Of a DNA stretch of 64,000 bases, positions 8,018 to 16,742 are shown in pieces. The stretch is taken from NCBI GenBank assembly GCA_035764005.1, contig DASTZZ010000109.1, positions 1 through 64,000 of the forward strand. Direction: 5' to 3'. Source of the stretch: Terriglobales bacterium (GTDB lineage: Bacteria > Acidobacteriota > Terriglobia > Terriglobales > Acidobacteriaceae). Numbering within the stretch: the stretch's first letter is position 1; each line of letters opens with the position of its first letter. The notes beneath the pieces are model-generated. The model was given only the letters and a program-made list of their open reading frames with translations, had not been told where the DNA came from and did no database searches. The position numbers and the translations under genes are program-made.

Positions 8018-10366
8018 TTAATGCCGTCGCGGCTCTGTCGGTGGGACTGGATTCGGCAAAGGCTTGCCGCTTGGACCGATACGGGCAGGAGTCTTGCCAA
8101 TCACACCGTCGCTGGTTCCGCGCAGATCTTTCAGAATGCTCTGGCGGTCGCGCGAGTAGTCGGATGCAAGGCGAGTGAGCGCAAGTGTGACGATATCGTG
8201 ATGATGCAACTCCTCCATGCCCGATTGTCTCCGCGCGTCGAGCCATAGGCGATGGACGAGCATCACGTCTTCAGTTTTTAAGTCAGGATTGTGCGGGCCA
8301 ATACGGAAGCTCCGCACTTCCGGACCTGGCAGTACGACTTGAAACACAAACTGATGTTTCGGAGGCAATGCACCTTCCCAAGCCTGCCCCATGCGGAACG
8401 CCTGCTCCTCGGCGGTCATCTTCGTTGACAATCCAGCCACCACGCGTGCGGCTCCCAGCGAATTCGCCGTCTGCACAATCGCGGAAAACACATCGCGTGC
8501 TGGGACGACCATCAGAGAAATGTGCTTTCCATAGCTTTCTGCGATGCTGACGCACTTGGTGAACAGCGTCTGCTCATGATCGCTGAAGATCTGCTCGCTG
8601 GAGAGATCGACCTCGCCGCTGCCCGGTCCAGTAAGTCTTGCGGCAAGGACGACCACATCATTCTCCGTTGTGTCGGTACTCTGCAGCACCCAACGCAATT
8701 GCAACAGCGTGTTGTAGTCACGAACGGTGACGAGCGTGCAATCCGGACGCACGCCGACGGCTTCACGCTCGATGCGCTCTTCGTGGAGTAGTTGAAAGTG
8801 CTCCTTCATCTCCTTTTCCGCGTGCTTGAACTTCTTTGCATTCGTGTGCTCGGAGATAGTGAAAATGACGAAGAACGCCGCGGCGAACATCACGCCGCTG
8901 ACGGTCGCTACCTTCTTGGTCGCGAGATTCACCAATGCGGTCGTGAGCAGCACCATGAATACTGAGAGAAGACCGAGCGGGATCTCTTTACCGAAGATCC
9001 GTATATTCGGAGGAACCTTCCAGCCGCGCTCGCCTTTGTACTTGAAGCGCAGCACCAGCATGGCGAAGCTATTGAAGGTGAAACTCCAGATCACGCCAAA
9101 CGCATACGCCTCGCCCAGGACATTGACGTCGCCTCGGCTGAGCAGAATCGTGATGATCTGCAGGCCGACGATCAGATTGACGATGCGATAGCTGGTCCCG
9201 TATTTACGCTGCGGCTTGCGGAACCAGTCGGTCAGAACTCCATCTTCTGATACACGATTCAACACGCCATTCGATCCAATGATCGAGGTATTGATCGCGC
9301 CGGAGAGGATCAGGAAACCAACGACGACGACGAACGTGCGGAAGAGCAGTCGGAGCACCAGCGGGCCGTTGAACCACATCACCAGCTCTGCCAGGAGATT
9401 GTTCTCGTAGCTCGCGACTGGCACTTGCTGCGGGATGATCATCACCGCGAGCAGCGTGCCCACTCCAGTAAATAGGAAGCTGTAGATGGCGACGATGATC
9501 GCGGCGCGCTTCAGGTTCTTCAGCTTCGGATGCGCGATTTCGCGATTTACTTGGGCCAGGGTCTCTTCGCCGCTCATGGCCAGCACAGAGTGCCCAAAGG
9601 CCATAAGGATGCCGAAAAGGCCAAACGCACTGGCGACACTGGTGTGCTGCAGGAATCCGAGCGAGGTCTCGTTGAAGTGCAGGTTCGAAGGCGTCGGCCA
9701 CGGCGGCAGCTCGCCACCTCGCTTTAACAGCGTGATCACCGCCCAGCCGAGCAGGAGCACGACCATGATGCTGGTGATCTGCATTACGCGGAGGGCCTTG
9801 TCGCTCGATTCCTCGATGCCTTTGATGTTTTCCCACCAGTAATAAAGCGTGACCGCAAGACAGATCACGACCGACGCAGTATTCACATTTAGCTGCGGTG
9901 TCCCGTGAAACATCGCGTGGATGCCCGGGCCGATCCAGCCGTGGGCGTCCGCTTTGCTGAAAAGCTCGTTAACGAGACCGGCGATGTACTGGCCCGCAGA
10001 TACTCCCGAAATGGGACCAGTGAGGATGTAGTCAAACATCAGCGCGGAGACGCTGAGCTTCGCCAAGGTCCCGCCGAGCGCTTCCTTGACTACGCGATAG
10101 ACGCCGCCGCGCACGAACATCGAGCAGCTCTCGACGTACACTGCGCGGACCGCGAACGAGAAGAGCATCACTCCCAAAATGAACCAGGGAGCAGAGCGTC
10201 CAAACGCGTCTTCGGCGATGCCGCCGACGTAATAAGCGGATGATCCCAGATCGTTGAGAACGATGGCAGCTGCGCGCCAATACGAGATAAACGTAAGCGC
10301 CACCGAAGAGGCGACTACGATTCGTACCCGGTTGGAAGGCGTGAGTATCTGGGAACCAGAGGACAT
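8018..10366 (-). CDS. APC-superfamily amino acid permease with C-terminal cytosolic domain
   Basis: 782-residue inner-membrane transporter. Residues 1-520 carry about 12 hydrophobic segments of the APC fold; the first contains a broken-helix region (VASSVALTFISYWRAAAIVL). From about residue 545 a soluble domain follows (VRPDCTLVTVRDYNTLLQL, NDVVVLAARLTG, ISLMVVPARDVFSAIVQTA), which looks like a universal-stress-protein (USP) type alpha/beta sensor; this part is inference. The substrate is unknown, probably an amino acid or polyamine. The start ATG at 10366 is the first in frame. A 56-residue membrane protein is encoded 82 bases upstream on the same strand and may be its partner. Confidence 0.88.
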   Translation of the reverse strand: MSSGSQILTPSNRVRIVVASSVALTFISYWRAAAIVLNDLGSSAYYVGGIAEDAFGRSAPWFILGVMLFSFAVRAVYVESCSMFVRGGVYRVVKEALGGTLAKLSVSALMFDYILTGPISGVSAGQYIAGLVNELFSKADAHGWIGPGIHAMFHGTPQLNVNTASVVICLAVTLYYWWENIKGIEESSDKALRVMQITSIMVVLLLGWAVITLLKRGGELPPWPTPSNLHFNETSLGFLQHTSVASAFGLFGILMAFGHSVLAMSGEETLAQVNREIAHPKLKNLKRAAIIVAIYSFLFTGVGTLLAVMIIPQQVPVASYENNLLAELVMWFNGPLVLRLLFRTFVVVVGFLILSGAINTSIIGSNGVLNRVSEDGVLTDWFRKPQRKYGTSYRIVNLIVGLQIITILLSRGDVNVLGEAYAFGVIWSFTFNSFAMLVLRFKYKGERGWKVPPNIRIFGKEIPLGLLSVFMVLLTTALVNLATKKVATVSGVMFAAAFFVIFTISEHTNAKKFKHAEKEMKEHFQLLHEERIEREAVGVRPDCTLVTVRDYNTLLQLRWVLQSTDTTENDVVVLAARLTGPGSGEVDLSSEQIFSDHEQTLFTKCVSIAESYGKHISLMVVPARDVFSAIVQTANSLGAARVVAGLSTKMTAEEQAFRMGQAWEGALPPKHQFVFQVVLPGPEVRSFRIGPHNPDLKTEDVMLVHRLWLDARRQSGMEELHHHDIVTLALTRLASDYSRDRQSILKDLRGTSDGVIGKTPARIGPSGKPLPNPVPPTEPRRH

Positions 10367-10448
10367 TCGTTAGCAGAACCTGCTGCCAAACTCGTCCCGC
10401 AGGCCTGGCGGGCAGAGACAATCAGGCGCTTAGGAGGCTTCGCGAGGT

Positions 10449-10619
10449 TTAACTGTACGCTTGCGATTTTGTACGGTCAATCTCAGCCGCATCGTCGCTT
10501 TGAGCCAGCAGTTCGAGATCTTCGACGAAGCTAATCAGCACAACCACCATCGAGCCCACGATTCCGACTAAGAACAGAACGACGAAGATCCCGGACGCGG
10601 TTTGGAGCAGCGCATTCAT
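10449..10619 (-). CDS. Small single-span membrane protein
   Basis: A 56-codon frame, ATG at 10619 to TAA at 10449-10451. The peptide begins MNALLQTASGIFVVLFLVGI and continues VGSMVVVLISFVEDLELLAQ, then a polar acidic tail ending SQAYS. One clear transmembrane helix (about residues 8-32) is followed by a charged cytosolic tail. There is no strong ribosome binding site. It sits between glutamine synthetase (divergent) and the permease (same strand), a position that suggests a transporter accessory subunit. The function is unknown. Support is the clean hydrophobic/charged partition and the lack of any competing frame. Confidence 0.55.
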   Translation of the reverse strand: MNALLQTASGIFVVLFLVGIVGSMVVVLISFVEDLELLAQSDDAAEIDRTKSQAYS

Positions 10620-10785
10620 GCGCTATACATTCTAGCGGATGCGAGAGAGCGGCAGCCGCAATTCTGCAGCACAAAAGACGTATATCCCCCATCAATTAAA
10701 TTTATTTGGGCGCGGCCAACTGCTCAGATACTCTACTTTGCATTCTGCTCTGCTGCTTTGTGACGAATTCATTCTGAGGAGACGC

Positions 10786-12216
10786 ATGTCGAACGAACTT
10801 CGAAATTTTCTCGCCATTCCTTACGACGAATTGGAACAACTGAATCTGGACGCGAAGGAGAAGCGCAAACAGCGAGTTCCGTTCCACGAGGTGCAGGAAG
10901 AGCGTCTTCGTTATCTCACTGACGAGAAGCGCATCAAGGCCGTTACCGTCTTATTCAGCGACCTCGAAGGCCGTCTGCACATGCTCGACTACGACAAGAA
11001 ATTCCTGCTGCGCGCCTACGACAACCTCACATTCGACGGTTCTTCGATTCGCGGCTTCACTGCGCAGCGCGAGAGCGATCTGCGCCTGGGAATCGATTGG
11101 GCAGCGTTTTATTGGGCTCCAGCCGACATCTTCGGTCCGGGAAAAGTTCTCGTTTTTGGCGACGTGATCGACAAGGGCGGAACACCTTATACAGCCGACA
11201 TTCGCGGCATGTTCAAAGAGTGGGCGCAAGCTCTCCACAAGAACGAAGGGCTCACGCTCAATGCCGCCAACGAAATCGAAGGCTTCCTGTTTGAAGGAGC
11301 GGATGCGGAACGCCGATATCACGAGACCGCCAAATTCAACTACGTGAACACGGGCGGCTATTACCACTCCCTGCCGGGCGATCCGCTGCGCAGCTTCATC
11401 GATACAACTGCAGAAGTGCAGCGTGCCATGGGATTCCAGAATGAGAAGGATCACCCGGAAGTCGCTCCTTCTCAATTTGAAATTAACTATAGTTACGGCG
11501 AAGCCGTAGCCGCCGCTGATCAGATTCAACTCTACAAACTAATCTGCCGCCAAGTCGCTACCAAAATGGGATATACGGCGTCGTTCCTACCTAAGCCAGT
11601 CGTCGGGGTAAACGGCAGCGGAATGCACACCAACGTCTCTGTTAGTAAAAACGGAAAGAACACTTTCTGGGATCCAAAAGGGGAAGAGAAGCTTTCCAAA
11701 AACGGTTGGGGATTCATCGATCGAATTCTCACACACGCGAACGACATCTGCCTGATGCTGAATGCCAGCGTGAATGCATATCGCCGTCTCGATCCTCACT
11801 TCGAGGCGCCTAACCAAATCAAAGCATCGCCTGTGGATCGTGGCTCGATGATCCGCATTCCCATCGGCAACGAAAAGACCTCGCGCGTGGAAGTCCGGTC
11901 TGTCGGTCCGGATGCGAATCCATACATGGTGATGTACTCGGTGTTCCGTACAGGTCTCGAAGGTGATGTATCGAAGATCAAGAACTTGCGCCAAGCGGAG
12001 CGTTATTTGCCGGATAACATTTACACCGCAATTGATAATTTCCTCGGCGCAGAATGGACGACGAAAATGTTGGGCGCCGACGTGAAGGGGCGTTACGCAG
12101 ACTTAAAGAAAGCGTCAGCCGATCGATGCCCTCGCCTGCTGGGAACATTCGTCAAGACGCCGGAAGTTCAGTATCACCACGATGTCTACAATCAGTACCT
12201 CTGGAATTTGTTCTAG
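10786..12216 (+). CDS. glnA: Glutamine synthetase family protein
   Basis: ATP-dependent ligase joining ammonia to glutamate, 476 residues. I chose the ATG at 10786 because it has an ideal ribosome binding site (GAGGAGACGC before ATG) and the conserved N-terminus starts there, although the frame is open 49 codons further upstream. Catalytic-domain signatures are FDGSSIRGF, NAANEIEGFLF (metal Glu), VAPSQFEINYSYG, PVVGVNGSGMHTNVSVSKNG (ATP and ammonia site) and SRVEVRSVGPDANPY. The adenylylation loop Tyr of enteric GlnA is not recognisable, so regulation is probably different. The neighbouring divergent permease suggests a nitrogen-uptake context. A strong terminator follows at 12245. Confidence 0.9.
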   Translation: MSNELRNFLAIPYDELEQLNLDAKEKRKQRVPFHEVQEERLRYLTDEKRIKAVTVLFSDLEGRLHMLDYDKKFLLRAYDNLTFDGSSIRGFTAQRESDLRLGIDWAAFYWAPADIFGPGKVLVFGDVIDKGGTPYTADIRGMFKEWAQALHKNEGLTLNAANEIEGFLFEGADAERRYHETAKFNYVNTGGYYHSLPGDPLRSFIDTTAEVQRAMGFQNEKDHPEVAPSQFEINYSYGEAVAAADQIQLYKLICRQVATKMGYTASFLPKPVVGVNGSGMHTNVSVSKNGKNTFWDPKGEEKLSKNGWGFIDRILTHANDICLMLNASVNAYRRLDPHFEAPNQIKASPVDRGSMIRIPIGNEKTSRVEVRSVGPDANPYMVMYSVFRTGLEGDVSKIKNLRQAERYLPDNIYTAIDNFLGAEWTTKMLGADVKGRYADLKKASADRCPRLLGTFVKTPEVQYHHDVYNQYLWNLF

Positions 12217-12244
12217 AGAGCGCCTATCGCAAGAGTTCAACTTG

Positions 12245-12278
12245 AAACCCACTCATTGGATTCATGAGTGGGTTTTTT
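12245..12278 (+). terminator. Rho-independent terminator after glutamine synthetase
   Basis: AAACCCACTCAT is inverted as ATGAGTGGGTTT around a 6-7 base loop, followed by an unbroken T run (TTTTTT). Stem and U-tract are textbook; it lies 29 bases after the stop codon. Confidence 0.92.
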
Positions 12279-12377
12279 GCATGCCGCCAACTCAGCACGG
12301 TTCCTTTGCCACTGTCCTGATCTCAAAGGAAAATTCGCTGATACGGGTGATAGCCTGTATCCGGTAAACTTGCGTTG

Positions 12378-13940
12378 ATGCGACCATCTCCTCGGACCGG
12401 ATGGCTGCTGGCACTCCTCTCTGCGATCCTGCAGATACTCTGCTTTCCATCGCCGAGTTTCTATTTCCTCTGCTGGATTGCGCTAGCCCCTCTGCTGGTC
12501 GCCCTAATTGATCGGCGCTACTCACCGACTATGCTTCGCGGCGTACTACTCGCGTATTGCAGCGGGGTGATCTGGTACGCAGGCACCTGCTACTGGATCT
12601 TTCACGTCATGCATGTATACGGCGGCTTGTCTGAGCCTGTGGCCGTCGGGGTGCTCATTTTGTTCTGTCTGTATCTCGCGTTGTATCACGCCCTTTTCGG
12701 ACTTCTACTTGGGCTGCTCACGCGAAGCCGCTCCTTCGCCAATGGTCGCGTGTTGATTTTGGTCCCAGTGCTATGGGTTGGAGTTGAACTGGCTCGTGCT
12801 CATATCACGAGCTTTCCCTGGGATCTGCTCGGATACGCGCAGGTCAACAACGTTCCGCTGACGCGCATTGCGGCCGTCACAGGTGTGTACGGACTCTCGT
12901 TCGTTGTTGCTCTGGTAAACACGATCTTTGCACTCGGATTTCTGCTGCCGCAAGAACGACGCCTGGGCGTTGCCCTTGTCGCTTTGCTTGGAGCAGTCGC
13001 CCTTCAGTCTGGCGCGGCAGTGCCGTATCCGCCGGTACATCCAGACCATATTGCCGATCTCGTGCAGGTAAACCTTCCTATCCTGCAGACCAATTGGGCT
13101 CCTGCCTTTTATGACCAAACCATTGCGCAGCTAGTTCAACTGAGTAGCGAGGCTGCAAAAGCGATGCCTCAAGATTCAAATTCGCGTTTGATTGTTTGGC
13201 CGGAGTCTCCCGCTCCCTTCTTTACCAGTGATCCAAAATTTCGACACTGGATGTTCGCGCTGGCGCAAGACTCGCGCGCTTACCTGATCATCGGCAGCCT
13301 TGGCGTGAGCCCCGGAAACAAACGAGACAATTCTGAAGTGTTTAATTCTGCGCAGTTGATCGAGCCCGACGGCAGCATGGGCGCGCGTTACGACAAAATC
13401 CATCTGGTTCCGTTCGGGGAGTTTGTTCCATTTCGGCGCCTGTTGAGTTTTGCCGAATCTTTAACACATGATATCGGGGACCTCTCGCGTGGAAATGAGC
13501 GCAATTCCCTGAACGTCGATGATCATAGAGTCGGCACGTTCATTTGCTACGAATCGATTTTTCCTGATGAAGTGCGCAGGTTCGCGCAAAATGGCGCCGA
13601 GCTGTTCGTCAACCTTTCCGATGATGGCTGGTATGGCGACTACGGCGCGCCAGGTCAGCACCTCAACATGGCGCGGATGAGAGCGATCGAGAATGGACGC
13701 TGGCTGCTTCGCGCCACCAACGACGGAATCACGGTTTCGATCAGCCCACTAGGGGAGCTGGTCGCTACGGCTCCACGCAACGTGCGAACTGTCCTGCAGG
13801 CGCCTTACGGCTTCGAATCGGGAACCACTTTCTACACTCGGCATGGGGACTGGTTCGCGCATGCCTGTGCGATAATTTCAGTACTGGCTCTGATCATGGC
13901 CGCGCTCAGCGGACGTTTGCCACAACGGCTTCGCCAGTGA
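12378..13940 (+). CDS. lnt: Apolipoprotein N-acyltransferase
   Basis: Inner-membrane enzyme that adds the third acyl chain to lipoproteins. 520 residues from the ATG at 12378 (a TTG one codon earlier is open). The N-terminal 200 residues are hydrophobic with several membrane segments; the periplasmic nitrilase-fold domain follows with the catalytic triad in LIVWPESPAPFF (Glu), RYDKIHLVPFGEFVPFR (Lys) and GTFICYESIFPDE (Cys). A final C-terminal membrane helix (WFAHACAIISVLALIMAAL) is present as in the family. It lies 26 bases upstream of prfB, so the two are probably co-transcribed. Lipoproteins such as the one at 63519 would be substrates. Confidence 0.93.
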   Translation: MRPSPRTGWLLALLSAILQILCFPSPSFYFLCWIALAPLLVALIDRRYSPTMLRGVLLAYCSGVIWYAGTCYWIFHVMHVYGGLSEPVAVGVLILFCLYLALYHALFGLLLGLLTRSRSFANGRVLILVPVLWVGVELARAHITSFPWDLLGYAQVNNVPLTRIAAVTGVYGLSFVVALVNTIFALGFLLPQERRLGVALVALLGAVALQSGAAVPYPPVHPDHIADLVQVNLPILQTNWAPAFYDQTIAQLVQLSSEAAKAMPQDSNSRLIVWPESPAPFFTSDPKFRHWMFALAQDSRAYLIIGSLGVSPGNKRDNSEVFNSAQLIEPDGSMGARYDKIHLVPFGEFVPFRRLLSFAESLTHDIGDLSRGNERNSLNVDDHRVGTFICYESIFPDEVRRFAQNGAELFVNLSDDGWYGDYGAPGQHLNMARMRAIENGRWLLRATNDGITVSISPLGELVATAPRNVRTVLQAPYGFESGTTFYTRHGDWFAHACAIISVLALIMAALSGRLPQRLRQ

Positions 13941-13966
13941 TTTCTATGCAGACCGGGGAACCCAAA

Positions 13967-15074
13967 ATGATGGTTGAAGAACTGGAACGCGAATACGCGG
14001 CCGTCCGCGCGAAGGCCCATGATCTGCGGGAGTATCTTTGACGCGCCTCGACTGCGCGAGCAGCTCGCCGAAGTAGAAAAAAAAGCCTCCGATCCCAACT
14101 TCTGGTCAAATCAGGAACTCTCGCAACAAGCCATGCGCGAACGTAAGCGCATCGAAGCCGCGCTGGCGAACGAGAACGATCTAACCCGTCGCACGCAGGA
14201 TATCGAAGCTTATTTCGAACTGGCGCGCGAAGGCGAGAACGTCGACGGCGATCTCCGCCGAGAAATCAACAATCTGCGGGAAGTTGTCGACAAGTTGGAG
14301 ACGCAGACGCTGCTGGCCGGAGAAAACGACGCGCGCAACGCGATCGTAACAATCCATCCTGGCGCGGGCGGCACGGAATCGCAGGATTGGGCGGAGATGC
14401 TCATGCGCATGTACCTGCGATGGGCGGAGCGTCAGGGATTTGAAGCCGTCCTGAACGACTACCAGGCGGGCGAAGAAGCCGGCATTAAATCAGCGACGTT
14501 CACCGTGAACGGCGATTACGCCTTTGGATTACTCACCGGCGAAATTGGAGTACATCGTCTCGTGCGCATCTCTCCGTTCGATCAGGCGAAGCGGCGTCAC
14601 ACCTCCTTCGCCAGCGTCTTTGTCTCTCCGGAGATCGACGAATCGATTCAGATCGACATCAAAGAAACCGATCTCAAGATCGACACGTACCGCTCGGGCG
14701 GTGCGGGCGGCCAGCACGTGAATACTACTGATTCCGCCGTGCGCCTCACCCACATTCCAACCGGCATCGTCGTGAGCTGTCAGAACGAGCGCTCGCAGCA
14801 CAAGAACCGCGACCGCGCCATGAAGATTCTGCGTTCAAAGCTGTACGAATACGAGTTGGAGAAGAAACGGGCTGAAACCAAGAAGCTGGAAGACTCCAAG
14901 CTCGATATTGATTTCGGATCCCAGATTCGCTCCTACGTGCTTGCCCCATATCAGCTCGTCAAGGACCATCGTTCCAAAGTGGAAGTCGGTGATCCCAGCC
15001 GAGTGCTCGATGGAGATTTGGCCCCCTTCATTCGCGGATACCTTCTCATGCGCCGTGAAGCAGGCGTCTCCTAA
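13967..15074 (+). CDS. prfB: Peptide chain release factor 2 (programmed +1 frameshift)
   Basis: RF2 recognises UGA and UAA stop codons. It is encoded in two frames: codons 1-24 (13967-14038), then an in-frame TGA at 14039-14041, then the rest from GAC at 14040 to 15074 after a +1 shift, giving about 368 residues as usual for RF2. The start ATG at 13967 follows GGGGAACCCAAA; the ATG at 13970 is equally possible. The peptidyl-hydrolysis motif is present in SGGAGGQHVNTTDSAVRL. Without the shift the product would be a 24-residue peptide, so this is not a pseudogene. It lies between lnt and a helical protein of unknown function, 6 bases downstream. Confidence 0.96.
14031..14042 (+). promoter_or_regulatory. 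RF2 autoregulatory +1 frameshift site
   Basis: GGGAG-TAT-CTT-TGA-C: an SD-like GGGAG three bases before the slippery CTT, then the UGA stop and a C that makes termination inefficient. The order and spacing are the same as in the known E. coli prfB site. When RF2 is scarce the ribosome slips and makes more RF2. Confidence 0.95.
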
Positions 15075-15080
15075 AGCCGA

Positions 15081-16190
15081 ATGCCACGACTCATCGAAAT
15101 GATGAAGCAGTCGGCCGTGCCGGCGGGCGTGATGCGCTCAGCATCGCGGGGCGCTCTGGCCGTATCTCCAGGAGAAATGCTGGAGATTCTGATTTACCTG
15201 AGCGATCACGCCATTTTCGGGGAGCAAGCGCGAATGACATTGGCGGGGTTTGACGAAGTTGGTTCGATAACAGCGCTGGCTGATCCGAACACGTCGCGCG
15301 AAGTTCTGCATTATTTCCTTGCTCCCCGCAATCGTCGTCCGAAGCTGCTGCCCGTCTTGTTCGAGAATCCTTCGGTTTCGGACGACATTCTGGCTGCAGT
15401 TGCTGAGACTGCCAGTCGCGAAGTTTTCACGATGCTGCTGGTGAGTCCGCGCGTGACAGGCTCGGCGAAGATTCTGAAGCGACTCCTCGGGAATCCCAAT
15501 ATCGCTCCCGAGGAGCACGACTCATTAACACAGAAGCTGTCATCGTTAGGTGTGGATGTGGCGGAGATGGGGACCGTCACCGACACGCACGTTCTGGAGT
15601 GGCTCAAAGAACACGCCGCCGAACTAGAAGCCGAGGAGAAGGAAGCCAGACCGTTTGCTCTGATGGGCGGTGTGGACGAGACCGGCGACGAACAGTCCGC
15701 CGAAATCACCCCGCAGGCTCTGGAGACGGCAAAAGGAAAGAGCGCGGCGCAAGATGAGCGGCTTTCGGTGTTGCAGAAGCTGGCCAGAATGAAAGTAAGC
15801 GACCGCATCAAAGTCGCGATGACCGGCTCGCGCGAAGAGCGCAACATTCTGATTCGAGACTCGTCAAAGCTCGTCTCTTCTGCCGTGCTGGCTTCGCCGA
15901 AGGTCAGTGATCAGGAGATCGAAAGCTTTGCCAACATGAAGAACGTGCGCGAGAACGTGCTGCGCGATATCGCGCGGAACCACAAGTTCATGAAGAACTA
16001 TGTGGTGGTTCGCAACCTGTGCAACAACCCTCGCACCCCGCTTGATCTTTCCTTAGGGCTAATCAAGAACCTGCTAACTCCCGACCTAAGAACGCTTTCG
16101 ATGAACAAGAATATCCCTGAGACTCTGCGTAAGATGGGTCTCAAGCTCTTCAAGATGCGAACAAGTCCGGGTGGCAAGGGTGGAGAATAG
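15081..16190 (+). CDS. Conserved-looking alpha-helical repeat protein, function unknown
   Basis: 369 residues, no signal peptide or membrane segment. It is mostly alpha-helical with two regions of HEAT-like helical repeats (about residues 30-150 and 235-350) separated by an acidic linker (HAAELEAEEKEARPFALMGG and on). Repeated short motifs such as NPSVSDDILAAVAE, NPNIAPEEHDSL, SPKVSDQEIESFAN and NPRTPLDLSLGL look like divergent copies of one helical unit (N/S-P-x-v-x-x-x-x-l). The gene starts 6 bases after prfB and is probably co-transcribed with it. I do not recognise the family beyond this; a scaffold or regulatory adaptor role is only a guess. Confidence 0.75.
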   Translation: MPRLIEMMKQSAVPAGVMRSASRGALAVSPGEMLEILIYLSDHAIFGEQARMTLAGFDEVGSITALADPNTSREVLHYFLAPRNRRPKLLPVLFENPSVSDDILAAVAETASREVFTMLLVSPRVTGSAKILKRLLGNPNIAPEEHDSLTQKLSSLGVDVAEMGTVTDTHVLEWLKEHAAELEAEEKEARPFALMGGVDETGDEQSAEITPQALETAKGKSAAQDERLSVLQKLARMKVSDRIKVAMTGSREERNILIRDSSKLVSSAVLASPKVSDQEIESFANMKNVRENVLRDIARNHKFMKNYVVVRNLCNNPRTPLDLSLGLIKNLLTPDLRTLSMNKNIPETLRKMGLKLFKMRTSPGGKGGE

Positions 16191-16221
16191 GCGAGTAGTC
16201 AGGTCACAGCAGGGAAAAACT

Positions 16222-16632
16222 ATGAAGCCGATCGTCAGCGATGAAATAGGCGAACTGCTTGGTCGGGTGAAGACGATTGCAGTAGTCGGTTTATCTTCCG
16301 ATCCGATGCGGCCGAGTTTTGGCGTTTCGCAGTACATGCAGCGCAAGGGTTACCGCATCATTCCGGTGAATCCGAACGAGAGTTCCGTTTTGGGAGAGAA
16401 GGCTTATTCCACCCTGTCCGAGGTGCCCGAGAAGATTGATGTCGTAGACGTGTTTCGGCGGCCCGAGTTCGTTCCCGAGATCGTGGAAGAAACAATTCGC
16501 TCGAAAATTCCTGCCTTGTGGCTGCAGGAGGGAATAATCCATGAAACCGCGGCCAAACGTGCGCGAGATGCAGGAATTACCGTCGTGATGAATCGCTGCA
16601 TTCTCAAAGAGCACCGCGCCAGAAATCTGTAA
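16222..16632 (+). CDS. CoA-binding domain protein (YccU-like)
   Basis: 136 residues forming a single Rossmann-type CoA-binding domain: IAVVGLSSDPMRPSFGVSQY at the N-terminus, then GYRIIPVNPNESSVLGEKAY, a central DVVDVFRRPEFVPEIVEE and PALWLQEGIIHETAAKRARD. This is the pattern of the YccU/PaaG-adjacent CoA-binding family, related to the N-terminal domain of succinyl-CoA synthetase alpha. The ATG at 16222 is preceded by CAGGGAAAAAC and fits the family start better than the upstream open codons. The physiological role is not known for the family. It lies 31 bases after the helical protein, on the same strand. Confidence 0.88.
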   Translation: MKPIVSDEIGELLGRVKTIAVVGLSSDPMRPSFGVSQYMQRKGYRIIPVNPNESSVLGEKAYSTLSEVPEKIDVVDVFRRPEFVPEIVEETIRSKIPALWLQEGIIHETAAKRARDAGITVVMNRCILKEHRARNL

Positions 16633-16742
16633 CTCTGAATACCCCATCGGATAGCACAGATGTTACGGATTTTGTCTTTTTGAGCAATCCGTTTCCCAAG
16701 CGTCGGCGTGATCCGTGGTTGGTGTTTGGTTCGAATCGATTT

